Assembly (NCBI GenBank): GCA_013374505.1 | Contig: QENJ01000001.1 | Coordinates: 1 to 36,224, forward strand | Reading direction: 5' to 3' | Source of the DNA: Candidatus Methanophagaceae archaeon | GTDB taxonomy: Archaea; Halobacteriota; Syntropharchaeia; Alkanophagales; Methanospirareceae | DNA: 36,224 nt | Shown here: positions 24,804 to 31,958 of the stretch, in pieces | How positions within the stretch are numbered: the first letter of the stretch is position 1 | How the letters are laid out: every line of letters begins with the position of its first letter | Position numbers and translations under genes: made by a program | Notes under the pieces: generated by a model | Database searches by the model: none | Told to the model about the DNA's origin: nothing | The model's input: the letters and a program-made list of their open reading frames with translations, nothing else

Positions 24804-25880
24804 TCACTTATCCAACTCTTGAAGTATCTCATGGAACTTATCTTCACCAATTTCCTCTTTTATTACTGCTAAATTCTTTATTGTTAGTTCAAGGTAAGGA
24901 GACTCAAGCACTTTGAAAATTAACGCAGCATTGGCCAATGCCGATATGGCTTCGTGATATTTCTCTTGCCTATGCTTTATTTGTCCTATCTGTCCTAATG
25001 TTGAAGCAATACCTGACTTGTCGCCAATCTCTTCTTCGATTTTTAAGCTTTTTGTGTAGTTCTCTAATGCTTTTTCGTATTCCCCTTTATCTTGATGAAT
25101 CACACCAATCTCATGAAGTGTTTGAGCTATACCACGCTTTTCGCCAATCTCTTCTTCGATTTTTAAGCTTTTTGTGTAGTTCTCTAATGCTTTTTCATAT
25201 TCCCCTTTAACGGAATGAATCATTCCAATCTGATGCAGCGTTGCAGCAATACCTGACTTGTCGCCAATCTCTTCTTTGATTTTTAAGCTTTTTGTGTAGT
25301 TCTTCAATGCTTTTTCGTATTCCCCTTTATCTTGATGAATCATTCCAATCTGATGCAGCGCTGCAGCAATACCAGACTCGTCGCCAAACTCTTCTTCGAT
25401 TTTTAAGCTTTTTGTGTAGTTCTCTAATGCTTTTTCGTATTCCCCTTTAACTTGATGAATCATTCCAATCTGATGCAGCGTTACAGCAATACCTGACTTG
25501 TTGCCAATCTCTTCTTTGATTTTTAAGCTTTTTGTGTAGTTCTCTAATGCTTTTTCGTATTCCCCTTTAACGAAATTAATATTTCCAATATTATGCAGCG
25601 TTGCAGCAATATCTGACTTGTCGCCAATCTCTTCTTTGATTTTTAAGCTTTTTGTGTAGTTCTCTAATGCTTTTTCGTATTCCCCTTTAACGAAATTAAT
25701 ATTTCCAATACGATGTAGCGCGACTGCTTCATTTCTCCTATTCCCTTTTTCTCTGAAGTATTCATAGAATTCTTTCTGGATATTTAACGCATCATCAAGC
25801 CTACCCCATATTTCACAAACTCTTGCAATGTTTCCACGCTGTATGCTTAGACCTTTCCTCATCTCCAAGCTCCTTTGCAT
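24804..25880 (-). CDS. TPR-repeat C-terminal part of a STAND NTPase (out of frame with the N-terminal part)
   Basis: The 358-residue frame consists mostly of 40-residue tetratricopeptide repeats of the form GEYEKALENYTKSLKIEEEI, then a variable G.KSGIA.TLHQIG.IH. At least six are nearly identical at the DNA level (120-bp period, 25021-25740). The opening residues RKGLSIQRGNIARVCEIWGRL do not look like a real N-terminus and continue the sense of the preceding gene, whose frame overlaps by 68 bp. Skipping one base near gaggaaagg joins them as ...KELGDEEGLSIQRGNIAR. TPR arrays in STAND proteins sense the trigger and control oligomerisation. The C-terminal end (YLELTIKNLAVIKEEIGEDK) is degenerate TPR. 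Confidence 0.8.
   Translation of the reverse strand: MQRSLEMRKGLSIQRGNIARVCEIWGRLDDALNIQKEFYEYFREKGNRRNEAVALHRIGNINFVKGEYEKALENYTKSLKIKEEIGDKSDIAATLHNIGNINFVKGEYEKALENYTKSLKIKEEIGNKSGIAVTLHQIGMIHQVKGEYEKALENYTKSLKIEEEFGDESGIAAALHQIGMIHQDKGEYEKALKNYTKSLKIKEEIGDKSGIAATLHQIGMIHSVKGEYEKALENYTKSLKIEEEIGEKRGIAQTLHEIGVIHQDKGEYEKALENYTKSLKIEEEIGDKSGIASTLGQIGQIKHRQEKYHEAISALANAALIFKVLESPYLELTIKNLAVIKEEIGEDKFHEILQELDK
25021..25740 (-). repeat. Six 120-bp tandem repeats encoding near-identical TPR units
   Basis: Six consecutive 120-bp units start at 25021, 25141, 25261, 25381, 25501 and 25621. Within each, the block cttttttgtgtagttct plus flanks is almost unchanged; variation is concentrated in the segment encoding the loop before the first helix (sgia/rgia and hqvk/hqdk/nfvk). 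The degree of DNA identity implies recent expansion or gene conversion. Confidence 0.9.
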
Positions 25881-27279
25881 CTTCTATTGCCCTCAAATAA
25901 CATGTCTCTGCAGTATCTAACGAACCGGTATCAAAGGAAAAAATAGCAAGTGCAACATTGTGAGAATAAGACTGCTTGTGTAGTCCTGCATGGTGAAAAT
26001 GATATGCACATCCAAGACCTATCACAAAATCCACTTTTTCCCTTTTTTCTATCGCAATTTTATAACGCTCTTCAAAAAATATGGCGGCATATTCGTGATA
26101 AATCTTCCTGAGTTCGTCCCCCAAGTTCTCATCCCTTACATATTCCTGCATTAATTCATGCTTAAACCATCTTTCTTTATCTCCAGAAAATATCTGTGCT
26201 CGTATTAATCTTCTAATGTGGTTGTCGCACTCTTCTTTTGTAAACTCATCTTCTTTTACAAGTCTTGTGTATCCTTCAAGCGTTAAAGGCTGGAGCAGAA
26301 CCGAAAGCTTACGAGCAAATACTTGTGTATTATCCTCCACCTTATCCAGCCTCTTTTCATAAAAATTGAATAAACTCTTTTTCTTTCCTCCTTTTAACTC
26401 ATCCAAATTTAAATCCTCTGATTGTGAAATCCACTCGTTTAAAACAACAGGGAATCCACCTGATTCTCTTCTTATTTTCCTTAGTTCGGGTTTTAAAAAT
26501 TCCACACCCCTTTCTCTGCGAATCCATTCGCCAATTTCATCCTCTGAAAGCCCATTTAGTTCTGCGATTTTACAGCCCTCATATCCCAACTCGGATTCAA
26601 TCTCTTCATAATGCCTGGCTTCTGCACCTATTTTAAAAGAGGCAATCACATAGACACCTTTTGGCAATCCTCTAACAACACTCAAGAAAAGATCTATTGA
26701 ACTTTTTGTAGCACGCTCAAATTGGTCAATCATCAAAACAATCTTCTTGTTTGTCTTTTGCACCAGAGCACCTAACAAATCCAAATAGAAGTCTGTGAAT
26801 TCTTGTTTATGCTGTGCTATTGTTTCTTCCGCAAGTTCAATAGCCGAGACTGTTTTCGTTTCTTTCCATATCAGTCCTAAAAACTTTAAGGTCGCATCAA
26901 GTTTTAAATCCTTTGACACATCCTTTAACAACGCCTTGACAAATCCGCTTTTTCTTCTCTTTAATACCTCTTCTATGGCATCATCGATATGCTTAAAAGT
27001 AGTTGTTCCTTCTGATTTATCCCTCTCCTCTATTCTGGATAGTAAATCAGCCAAAACCTCCACAAATGGTGTATGTGTCGCTACCACTCCAGGCAATTTA
27101 TAAAACCCGATAATGACATCCTCCTTTGGCTTTACACGATTAGAAAGTTCTTTCATTAAAAGTGTTTTCCCTATTCCAATTTCACCGATAACAATGAAAA
27201 CGCCTTCTTCTTTAGCAGTCAAGAAATTATCAAAATCATTCAGTTCCTTTTCTCTTCCTACAAAGTTAATCGTTGGCAT
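25813..27279 (-). CDS. STAND-type P-loop NTPase (AAA_16-like) N-terminal part
   Basis: The 488-residue frame opens MPTINFVGREKELNDFDNFL and has Walker A GEIGIGKTLL near residues 33-42 and a Walker B-like KIVLMIDQFERATKSS near residue 200. A sensor/winged-helix-like region and IWGRL-type helices follow before the TPR part. This is the layout of signal-transduction ATPases with numerous domains, used as regulators and, in the Avs group, as anti-phage sensors. Its true C-terminus is the TPR frame at 24804-25880; the last dozen residues here (SKHTAWKHCKSL) are out-of-frame. It starts 18 bp after a NYN-domain gene on the same strand, so the two probably form an operon. Confidence 0.8.
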   Translation of the reverse strand: MPTINFVGREKELNDFDNFLTAKEEGVFIVIGEIGIGKTLLMKELSNRVKPKEDVIIGFYKLPGVVATHTPFVEVLADLLSRIEERDKSEGTTTFKHIDDAIEEVLKRRKSGFVKALLKDVSKDLKLDATLKFLGLIWKETKTVSAIELAEETIAQHKQEFTDFYLDLLGALVQKTNKKIVLMIDQFERATKSSIDLFLSVVRGLPKGVYVIASFKIGAEARHYEEIESELGYEGCKIAELNGLSEDEIGEWIRRERGVEFLKPELRKIRRESGGFPVVLNEWISQSEDLNLDELKGGKKKSLFNFYEKRLDKVEDNTQVFARKLSVLLQPLTLEGYTRLVKEDEFTKEECDNHIRRLIRAQIFSGDKERWFKHELMQEYVRDENLGDELRKIYHEYAAIFFEERYKIAIEKREKVDFVIGLGCAYHFHHAGLHKQSYSHNVALAIFSFDTGSLDTAETCYLRAIEDAKELGDEERSKHTAWKHCKSL

Positions 27280-27297
27280 TTTGTTTCTGGCTGTACA

Positions 27298-27882
27298 CTA
27301 TTCAGATTTTGTTGTTAGTATACATTGTCCTAGAAAATCTTTCGAGAGAATTATACCGCCATCAAAGCTATCAGCTAATCTTTTCGATACATTTTCTTGG
27401 AAATATGCTCCGACAATTCGCTTTCCTGTAAAATCCTTTATTGATTTTACCAAATCAACATAATCACCGTCCCCTCCTAAAAGAACAGCAATTTCGTAAT
27501 GATTTAAAAATGCTTTAGTTATCATATCGACTGCTAAAAGGACATCAACACCTTTTTGGCGATATCTACCATCTTTAGTTTTTATTAATCTTCCAAGTTT
27601 AACTTCATAATCATTGTTCTCTTGTATACGTTCAAAATAGCTATTCTGTTCGTCATATTTTGTATCTTTGTGATCCACGATAGCATCATAATAATAGACT
27701 CTAATTAATTCTGGTTGTATAGGCCCACCCATAGTGGACCAATCAAGGAGGAGAGGTAAAAATGCAAAATCTATATTATAATGACCGAAAACTTTCTTTA
27801 TTCCTTCTCTAAGATATCCACCATCTATGAATATCATTGATGGGCGATATGCTGGAGTTGAACCGGAACCAATTACCGCCAT
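27298..27882 (-). CDS. NYN-domain (LabA-like, PIN-fold) putative RNase
   Basis: The 194-residue protein has the NYN/DUF88 layout. An N-terminal acidic site is in MIFIDGGYLREGIKK (Asp near residue 20); RQKGVDVLLAVDMITKAF follows near residues 110-127; and VLLGGDGDYVDLVKSIKDFTGK carries the C-terminal aspartates. These residues coordinate metal in the family, whose members are RNases or RNA-binding proteins. It is the first gene of a two-gene unit with the STAND NTPase/TPR gene, separated by 18 bp. The upstream region has a minus-strand TATA-like actataaag about 30-40 bp before the ATG. The pairing suggests a sensor and nuclease effector, which is inference. Confidence 0.87.
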   Translation of the reverse strand: MAVIGSGSTPAYRPSMIFIDGGYLREGIKKVFGHYNIDFAFLPLLLDWSTMGGPIQPELIRVYYYDAIVDHKDTKYDEQNSYFERIQENNDYEVKLGRLIKTKDGRYRQKGVDVLLAVDMITKAFLNHYEIAVLLGGDGDYVDLVKSIKDFTGKRIVGAYFQENVSKRLADSFDGGIILSKDFLGQCILTTKSE

Positions 27883-27956
27883 TTTTATTTCCCTCTTTAT
27901 TCTATTTTATCTTTATAGTGTAAATACCTATAAGTTTGACTTTGTTAACTACAATG

Positions 27957-28094
27957 TTAAAGAAGGGTAAACAACAAGACCTTGTTGAATCAAGCAGTTT
28001 ATCAAAAGTTGGTAAGGGCATCTCGCCCATAATATCCAATATCATGCTGATGGCGTCCTTTGACTATTCGACAAAAATAAAAAGAATAAGATAG
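27957..28094 (+). pseudogene. Short fragment of a second Type IIG restriction-modification gene
   Basis: The frame encodes LKKGKQQDLVESSSLSKVGKG and then ISPIISNIMLMASFDYSTK, clearly related to residues in the intact Type IIG enzyme (bases 21145-21268: KKSKQQDSIELNILSRVGKG and ISPIISNILLMASFDFTTE). Matches include many silent positions, but there are about twenty differences, so it is a diverged relative, not a fresh copy. Neither end extends into further homology. The fragment runs up to the stop of hisG on the other strand. Confidence 0.75.
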
Positions 28095-28095
28095 C

Positions 28096-28980
28096 TCATC
28101 GCACTATCTTCGCTATATCTATCTCAATAATATCTTCCGCACCCATGCTCTTCAGCTCAGGTATCAATATATTCACCTCGCGTTTGCTTACTACCGTTTC
28201 CACCGCGTAATACCGCTCGTTACTATCACCGTAAAGCTGAGAGATAGTCGGTTTCTTCATTGCCGGTAGTGTCGACACCAACTCCTTTAGCTTAGCCTCC
28301 GGAACATTCATGCTGAGTAATACCTTACCCCGCGCTTCTATAACGCCGGAAAGCAACGTCTTTATCTCTTCTATCTCGCGCCGTTTCTTTAGGTCGTCCC
28401 AGGAATCCTTATTTACTATTAACTTCGTGGATGATTCTTCTATCGTATCTATAATGCGCCAGTTGTTCTTCCTTAGTGTCTCACCAGTTTCCGTGAGCTC
28501 GACTATGCCGTCCATCATGTCCTTCGCTTCGGTAGCACCGTATGAGAAGAATATCTGCACAGGAATACCGAGTTTGTCGAAGAACGACTTTGTGAGTTTT
28601 GGATATTCCGTGCTTATCTTACTCTGCGGTTTTATATCTTTTGCCGTGTTTATTCCCGCTGCATCTGCTTGCACTGCGAGCACTATTTTTACCGTGCCTT
28701 CCTTCTCCAAAGTTTTGCTGTAGCTCAGGTCTGCTATTTCTACTACGTCAGCACCCCGTTCTTCTATCCAATCTTTACCCGTTATGCCAACGTCGAAATA
28801 GCCTTTCTCGACATATTCCGGTATTTCCTGCGGTCTCAATATCTTTACTTTCTCTATCCGCGGGTCTTCTATCCTCGGATTGTATTCGCGGCTCGTTACT
28901 TTTATCTCCAGGTCGGCCTGCTTGAACAACAGCAGTGTTTGCGCCTCTAAACTGCCTTTCGGTATCACTATGCTTATCAT
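28096..28980 (-). CDS. hisG: ATP phosphoribosyltransferase (long form, HisG)
   Basis: The start at 28980 gives MISIVIPKGSLEAQTLLLFK, the usual HisG N-terminus; an upstream extension to 29058 is not family-like. The protein of about 294 residues has the catalytic-domain segments YVEKGYFDVGITGKDW, STEYPKLTKSFF and the PRPP loop region EIVELTETGETLRKNNW (read as GIVELTETGETL). It also has the ~75-residue C-terminal regulatory domain (KKPTISQLYGDSNERYYAVE) of the long, histidine-inhibited form. It makes phosphoribosyl-ATP, the first step of histidine synthesis. No other his gene is visible here. Confidence 0.95.
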   Translation of the reverse strand: MISIVIPKGSLEAQTLLLFKQADLEIKVTSREYNPRIEDPRIEKVKILRPQEIPEYVEKGYFDVGITGKDWIEERGADVVEIADLSYSKTLEKEGTVKIVLAVQADAAGINTAKDIKPQSKISTEYPKLTKSFFDKLGIPVQIFFSYGATEAKDMMDGIVELTETGETLRKNNWRIIDTIEESSTKLIVNKDSWDDLKKRREIEEIKTLLSGVIEARGKVLLSMNVPEAKLKELVSTLPAMKKPTISQLYGDSNERYYAVETVVSKREVNILIPELKSMGAEDIIEIDIAKIVR

Positions 28981-29081
28981 GTTTATCTTTCCTTTTTTGT
29001 TATAAAAGAAGAACAACTTAAATAATGTGAGACGGTATAGCAAATCTCGATGAACCATAAAAAGGGAAAAAATAAATTACA

Positions 29082-29373
29082 GGACACTGATTCACACAGA
29101 TTAACGCAGATGAAAATTTATAAATGGCGTGAGATAACCGAGAAGATAATTGGAGCAGCATACAAAGTGCATAACACACTTGGTTCTGGTTTTTTGGAAA
29201 TGGTATACCAAAATGCGCTTGTCATTGAGCTTCAAACGCTTGGGTTTCGCGTAGAGGTAAAAAGCCTATAACGGTCTATTATCATGATGAAGTCGTGGGT
29301 ATTTATGTTGCCGATATTATCGTTGATGGAAAAGTCCTTCTCGAAATAATGGATAAAAATAAATCAGTGTCTT
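29082..29373 (+). other. GxxExxY cassette 2, bounded by 10-bp inverted repeats
   Basis: gacactgatt at 29083-29092 is matched exactly by aatcagtgtc at 29362-29371, around a broken GxxExxY gene. The left edge continues into tcacacagattaacgcagat, a sequence commonly seen at the 5' side of GxxExxY genes, and cassette 1 has a related motif there (cacgcagat). Confidence 0.55.
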
Positions 29374-29375
29374 AA
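29110..29375 (+). pseudogene. GxxExxY family protein, frameshifted and C-terminally truncated
   Basis: From the ATG at 29110 the frame reads KIYKWREITEKIIGAAYKVH, then NTLGSGFLEMVYQNALVIEL with the GxxExxY motif, and stops at 29271 after EVKSL. Adding one A to the five-A run near 29261 continues the family as KPITVYYHDEVVGIYVADII, then VDGKVLLEI. The C-terminal third of the family, including most of the expected E-x-K nuclease segment, is absent. The final NKSVS is encoded by the right inverted repeat, ending at the TAA at 29373-29375. Full-length members are about 125 residues and belong to the PD-(D/E)XK superfamily. Confidence 0.65.
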
Positions 29376-29478
29376 ATAGAAGGCAGTTATACTTTATATA
29401 CAAAAATAAAAGTTTCTCTGGTCATGCGTTCTTATCTAAAGAGAGATTGTGTGATTAGCTAAACATCTTGCAGGAGAC

Positions 29479-30099
29479 ATGGTAAAACGAACAGAACTGA
29501 CCCGAGACAGATTTTACAAACGTGCGAAAGAGGAAGGTTATAGGTCACGTTCCGCATACAAATTGATGCAGATAGAAGATAGGTTCAAGCTAATAAATAC
29601 GGGCGATGTCGTTATAGACCTGGGCGCCGCTCCCGGTGGCTGGTCACAAGTAGCAAAAACGTGGGTTGGTGATAATGGCGTGGTAATAAGCGTAGATTTG
29701 CAACATATAGAAAAGATAGAGCACGTAGTAATAATAAAGAGCGATATAACGGATGCAGAAGCGACTATAAAAGCGATTAAAGGTACGAATTCTTTGAAAG
29801 GTCGAGATACTGTGGATGTTGTGATTTCTGATGTAGCACCGAACTTATCCGGTAACCGCGATTACGACCAGTTTCGGTCATTAGAACTGAGTAAATCGGC
29901 GTTGAATATCGCAGCGGCACTATTACGAGCTGAGGGTAACTTCGTGACAAAGATATTTCAAGGCGATTACTATAACCAATTTTATAAGGCTGTGAAGGAT
30001 AGGTTCCGGAACACAAAGGCGTATTCGCCCGGAGCGTCTCGTAAAAGAAGTGCCGAGGTTTATGTGATAGGAAAAGGGTTTCGTGAATCAGTACAATAA
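29479..30099 (+). CDS. rlmE: 23S rRNA (uridine-2'-O-)methyltransferase RlmE/FtsJ
   Basis: The 206-residue protein has the RrmJ/FtsJ layout: an N-terminal SRSAYKLMQIEDRFKL with the first catalytic Lys, SAM-binding motif VIDLGAAPGGWSQVA, catalytic Asp in VVISDVAPNLSG, Lys in NFVTKIFQGD, and Glu in KRSAEVYVIG, giving the K-D-K-E tetrad. It methylates the ribose of a conserved uridine in the 23S rRNA A loop. The start is supported by a ggag ribosome site 4-5 bp upstream. It is the last clearly housekeeping gene before the toxin-antitoxin array. Confidence 0.95.
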   Translation: MVKRTELTRDRFYKRAKEEGYRSRSAYKLMQIEDRFKLINTGDVVIDLGAAPGGWSQVAKTWVGDNGVVISVDLQHIEKIEHVVIIKSDITDAEATIKAIKGTNSLKGRDTVDVVISDVAPNLSGNRDYDQFRSLELSKSALNIAAALLRAEGNFVTKIFQGDYYNQFYKAVKDRFRNTKAYSPGASRKRSAEVYVIGKGFRESVQ

Positions 30100-30231
30100 A
30101 AAAGAAAGCTTTACCAAAGAAATAATAGACTTTCTATACATTTAAAAATTGGAATTGTCCGTGTGCATCATTTGCGGAGGGGAAGATAGTTAGTAGTGAG
30201 ATTAATATCTTTCTGATATGCCTGAATCACT

Positions 30232-30315
30232 TCAAGTTCTCACACTAATTATCCTTTTGTACTCCTTTTCACCAAGCCTAAAGCCGACTGCCATGAGGTC
30301 CTCTATGGATTGCTT
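30232..30315 (-). pseudogene. C-terminal remnant of a DUF3368-type PIN toxin
   Basis: This minus-strand frame reads KQSIEDLMAVGFRLGEKEYK and then RIISVRT-stop. The IEDLMAVGFRLGEKEYK pattern matches the C-terminus of DUF3368 PIN-domain proteins (L..AGFRISEKLY.EIL), the usual partners of UPF0175 antitoxins. The rest of the toxin is missing. The upstream antitoxin frame runs into it out of register, which explains its odd tail. It is the first of several toxin remnants in this region. Confidence 0.65.
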
Positions 30316-30589
30316 TGAATCTCAATGTCTTAAGGTCTTTTTCGGCATCCTTTGCAGTATAATCTATTGGAATACCTTTTTCATTCAGTATCATCAGCAT
30401 CTCCCACTTATTTCGTGCACCCGCGACTTCTGCCGCTTTGCCAAGTGATAATTTACCTTCTTTATATAGTTCTGCTGCTAATGGACGTCTGATGAACTCA
30501 TCGAGCTCATCTTCTTTTAGCTTTGTCGCAGTCAAAAAAGAACAGGGTAATTTGACCGTTGCTTCTAATGTTTCCATGCTCATCACCAA
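30278..30589 (-). CDS. UPF0175-family antitoxin (orphan)
   Basis: The 103-residue frame contains EDELDEFIRRPLAAELYKEG and LSLGKAAEVAGARNKWEMLM, then LNEKGIPIDYTAKDAEKDLK, the UPF0175 family pattern with a helix-turn-helix-like LSLGKAAEVAG. Normal members end about at DLKTL. The extra tail RFKAIHRGPHGSRL is out-of-frame toxin sequence, so a deletion fused the antitoxin's 3' end into the toxin. Start codons at 30589, 30583 and 30577 are all possible. As an antitoxin without an intact toxin it may be inert or may protect against related toxins. Confidence 0.8.
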   Translation of the reverse strand: MVMSMETLEATVKLPCSFLTATKLKEDELDEFIRRPLAAELYKEGKLSLGKAAEVAGARNKWEMLMILNEKGIPIDYTAKDAEKDLKTLRFKAIHRGPHGSRL

Positions 30590-30751
30590 TAGTTGATTAG
30601 GTTTTATAGGTTATTAAATCTTGCCTGCAAGGTATGTATGCGGGAAAAAAACGGAAGTTTTTACGATGGCTTTCACGATATGATTTTTTTGGTTGTATCA
30701 ACCCCTGCGAATTTCGGAGGAAGGGGGATATGAAAGAAGATTGTGATAAAT

Positions 30752-30783
30752 AACCTTTCTTTAAACCTTTTAAGAAAAGGTTT
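30752..30783. terminator. Hairpin with AACCTTTCTTTAAA motif at the left edge of the PIN toxin remnants
   Basis: aaaccttttaagaaaaggttt (in two halves, 30763-30771 and 30775-30783) forms a 9-bp stem with a 3-nt loop over the stop of the minus-strand PIN gene. The preceding aacctttctttaaa (30752-30765) is exactly repeated at 33878-33891 on the other side of the toxin-antitoxin cluster. Its role as a terminator is inferred from position. Confidence 0.5.
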
Positions 30784-31212
30784 ATGTTGGAATTTTTTGA
30801 AACCCCATTCCAACTTGCGAGAAATGGTCATCTTCTGTAATAATATCGGTGATTCCTATCTCCGCCATGACTACCATTGTAGTCAAATCGGTAAAGGAGA
30901 TCCGCGGCTTGTCCTTAAACTTCATTCTCAATTCTTTTGCTTTCTCGAATCTTTCTGCAGTGATACGCTCTAAACGGAGGTAACCTTCTTTAATAGCAAG
31001 GTCTATTACCTCAAGCGAGTCTTTAGCTTCTGTGAAAGGCACCCGCCGGAAAAAAAGGGTAAAAGTTTCATCCAGAACATAATCTGTAGTGTAACTTACA
31101 CCTTTTTGGTCGTTCCACGACGAATAAAAGTTTGTAAGCACTATATGCCTTGGCTCACGCTTATTTCCCGGGACTATCCAACCCAACCCCAGGTGTCAAT
31201 GAAAAGTTTCAA
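30782..31212 (-). pseudogene. PIN-domain toxin inactivated by a 5-bp tandem duplication
   Basis: From a TTG at 31212 overlapping the antitoxin stop, the frame begins KLFIDTWGW, the normal PIN start with its catalytic Asp. It then shifts because aaccc at 31180-31184 is repeated at 31185-31189. Removing one copy restores FIDTWGWIVPGNKREPRH and a full PIN toxin of about 142 residues. Downstream conserved pieces are TTDYVLDETFTLFFRR, PRISFTDLTTMVVMAEIG and the C-terminal ITEDDHFSQVGMGF. A 134-residue frame starting at 31186 lacks the first Asp and would not be a competent nuclease. The toxin-antitoxin order and overlap are those of a VapBC operon. Confidence 0.8.
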
Positions 31213-31463
31213 TCTTCCTCACCGTAGAGTATTTCGTCAATCTTGTGGGCAAAGGGTTCAACTGATACCCCCCCTATGTATTTCAGTATGGGGTCTTTTT
31301 TGGGGTCTAATTCTAATTCTTCCGCCTGTTCTTCTCGCTTCTCTCTTGCCAAAAGATAGCCCACGAAATCAAATACTTCTACGAGTTTATCTTCTGAAAG
31401 ACGCTCTAAAGCTTCTTTGACTACCTCTTCTAATACCTGCCTTTTATGCAAAGCATTTTTCAT
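31209..31463 (-). CDS. VapB-type antitoxin
   Basis: The 84-residue protein reads VVKEALERLSEDKLVEVFDF and VGYLLAREKREEQAEELELD, then PKKDPILKYIGGVSVEPFAH with IDEILYGEED at the end. This resembles archaeal antitoxins paired with PIN toxins that end DPILKYIGGVS....ID..LYG. The C-terminal half is the expected toxin-binding tail. Its stop overlaps the TTG start of the PIN gene, ATTGA, the coupling usual for TA operons. The partner is frameshifted, so this is an orphan. Confidence 0.78.
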   Translation of the reverse strand: MKNALHKRQVLEEVVKEALERLSEDKLVEVFDFVGYLLAREKREEQAEELELDPKKDPILKYIGGVSVEPFAHKIDEILYGEED

Positions 31464-31611
31464 CTATCTTCTCATCTCCACCAAATAGGTGTTTAGCGTT
31501 TTCTCCTTATTTGTCGTTGTCACTATCTAAACAGAGTGTTTTAGCACTTTATAAAAAGCATAAAACGTTATATTTATTAGAACAATTAATAATATACACA
31601 AGGGTGTAAAA

Positions 31612-31839
31612 ATGAGTGCCAGGACCTTATCTTTATCGGAAGAGGTATATGCAAGGTTGGACGCAGAAAGAGAAGAAGGGGAAAGTTTCAACGATGTCAT
31701 CACGCGGTTAACCGATAAGAAAAAGCTGACGAATATAGTTGGATTCTTAAAAGAAGAGGGTGCTGAAGAGATGTGGCAAGTTATCGAGGCGATGCGAGAA
31801 AAGAGCAGAGGTCGAACGTTGAGGTTAACAGAAGGATGA
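31612..31839 (+). CDS. vapB: VapB antitoxin (DUF217 type)
   Basis: The 75-residue protein begins MSARTLSLSEEVYARLDAER and continues EEGESFNDVITRLTDKKKLT, the ribbon-helix-helix-like N-terminus of DUF217 VapB antitoxins, followed by the acidic toxin-binding tail. Its stop overlaps the start of a short VapC remnant by ATGA. An AT-rich gttatatttatta around 31567-31580 may be the promoter. The toxin is reduced to its C-terminal 39 residues. Confidence 0.85.
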   Translation: MSARTLSLSEEVYARLDAEREEGESFNDVITRLTDKKKLTNIVGFLKEEGAEEMWQVIEAMREKSRGRTLRLTEG

Positions 31840-31955
31840 TAGACCCAGAAGATGCTATGATTGCCGGGATTGCTTTGATTAATGATGAATCTGTTCTCAC
31901 TAGAAATGTTGAACATTTCTCTCGCATACGTGACCTGAAAATCGAGACATATTGA
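31836..31955 (+). pseudogene. VapC toxin remnant: C-terminal 39 residues only
   Basis: The frame encodes MIDPEDAMIAGIALINDESV and then LTRNVEHFSRIRDLKIETY, the end of a VapC PIN domain (…MIDPEDAMIAGIA…LVTRNVEHFSRIPGLKVE…). The N-terminal about 90 residues, with the first catalytic Asp and the conserved Glu, are missing. The remnant's first Met sits exactly at the overlap with the antitoxin stop (ggatga). A deletion from the VapC start to an internal (g)ATG is therefore the simplest explanation. Confidence 0.8.
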
Positions 31956-31958
31956 ACT

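Noticed and set aside
24938..25210. Plus-strand frame with internal repeats (RQSLLRFLSFLCSSLMLF)
   Set aside because: It is the reverse of the TPR-encoding repeats. The repetition comes from the 120-bp units, not from a real protein.
25021..25740. CRISPR-like regular repetition
   Set aside because: The 120-bp units are contiguous, without spacers, and encode TPR repeats in frame; there are no cas genes.
28981..29058. 26-residue extension of HisG
   Set aside because: HisG proteins start at MISIVIPKGSLE; the extension is AT-rich and reads like leader sequence.
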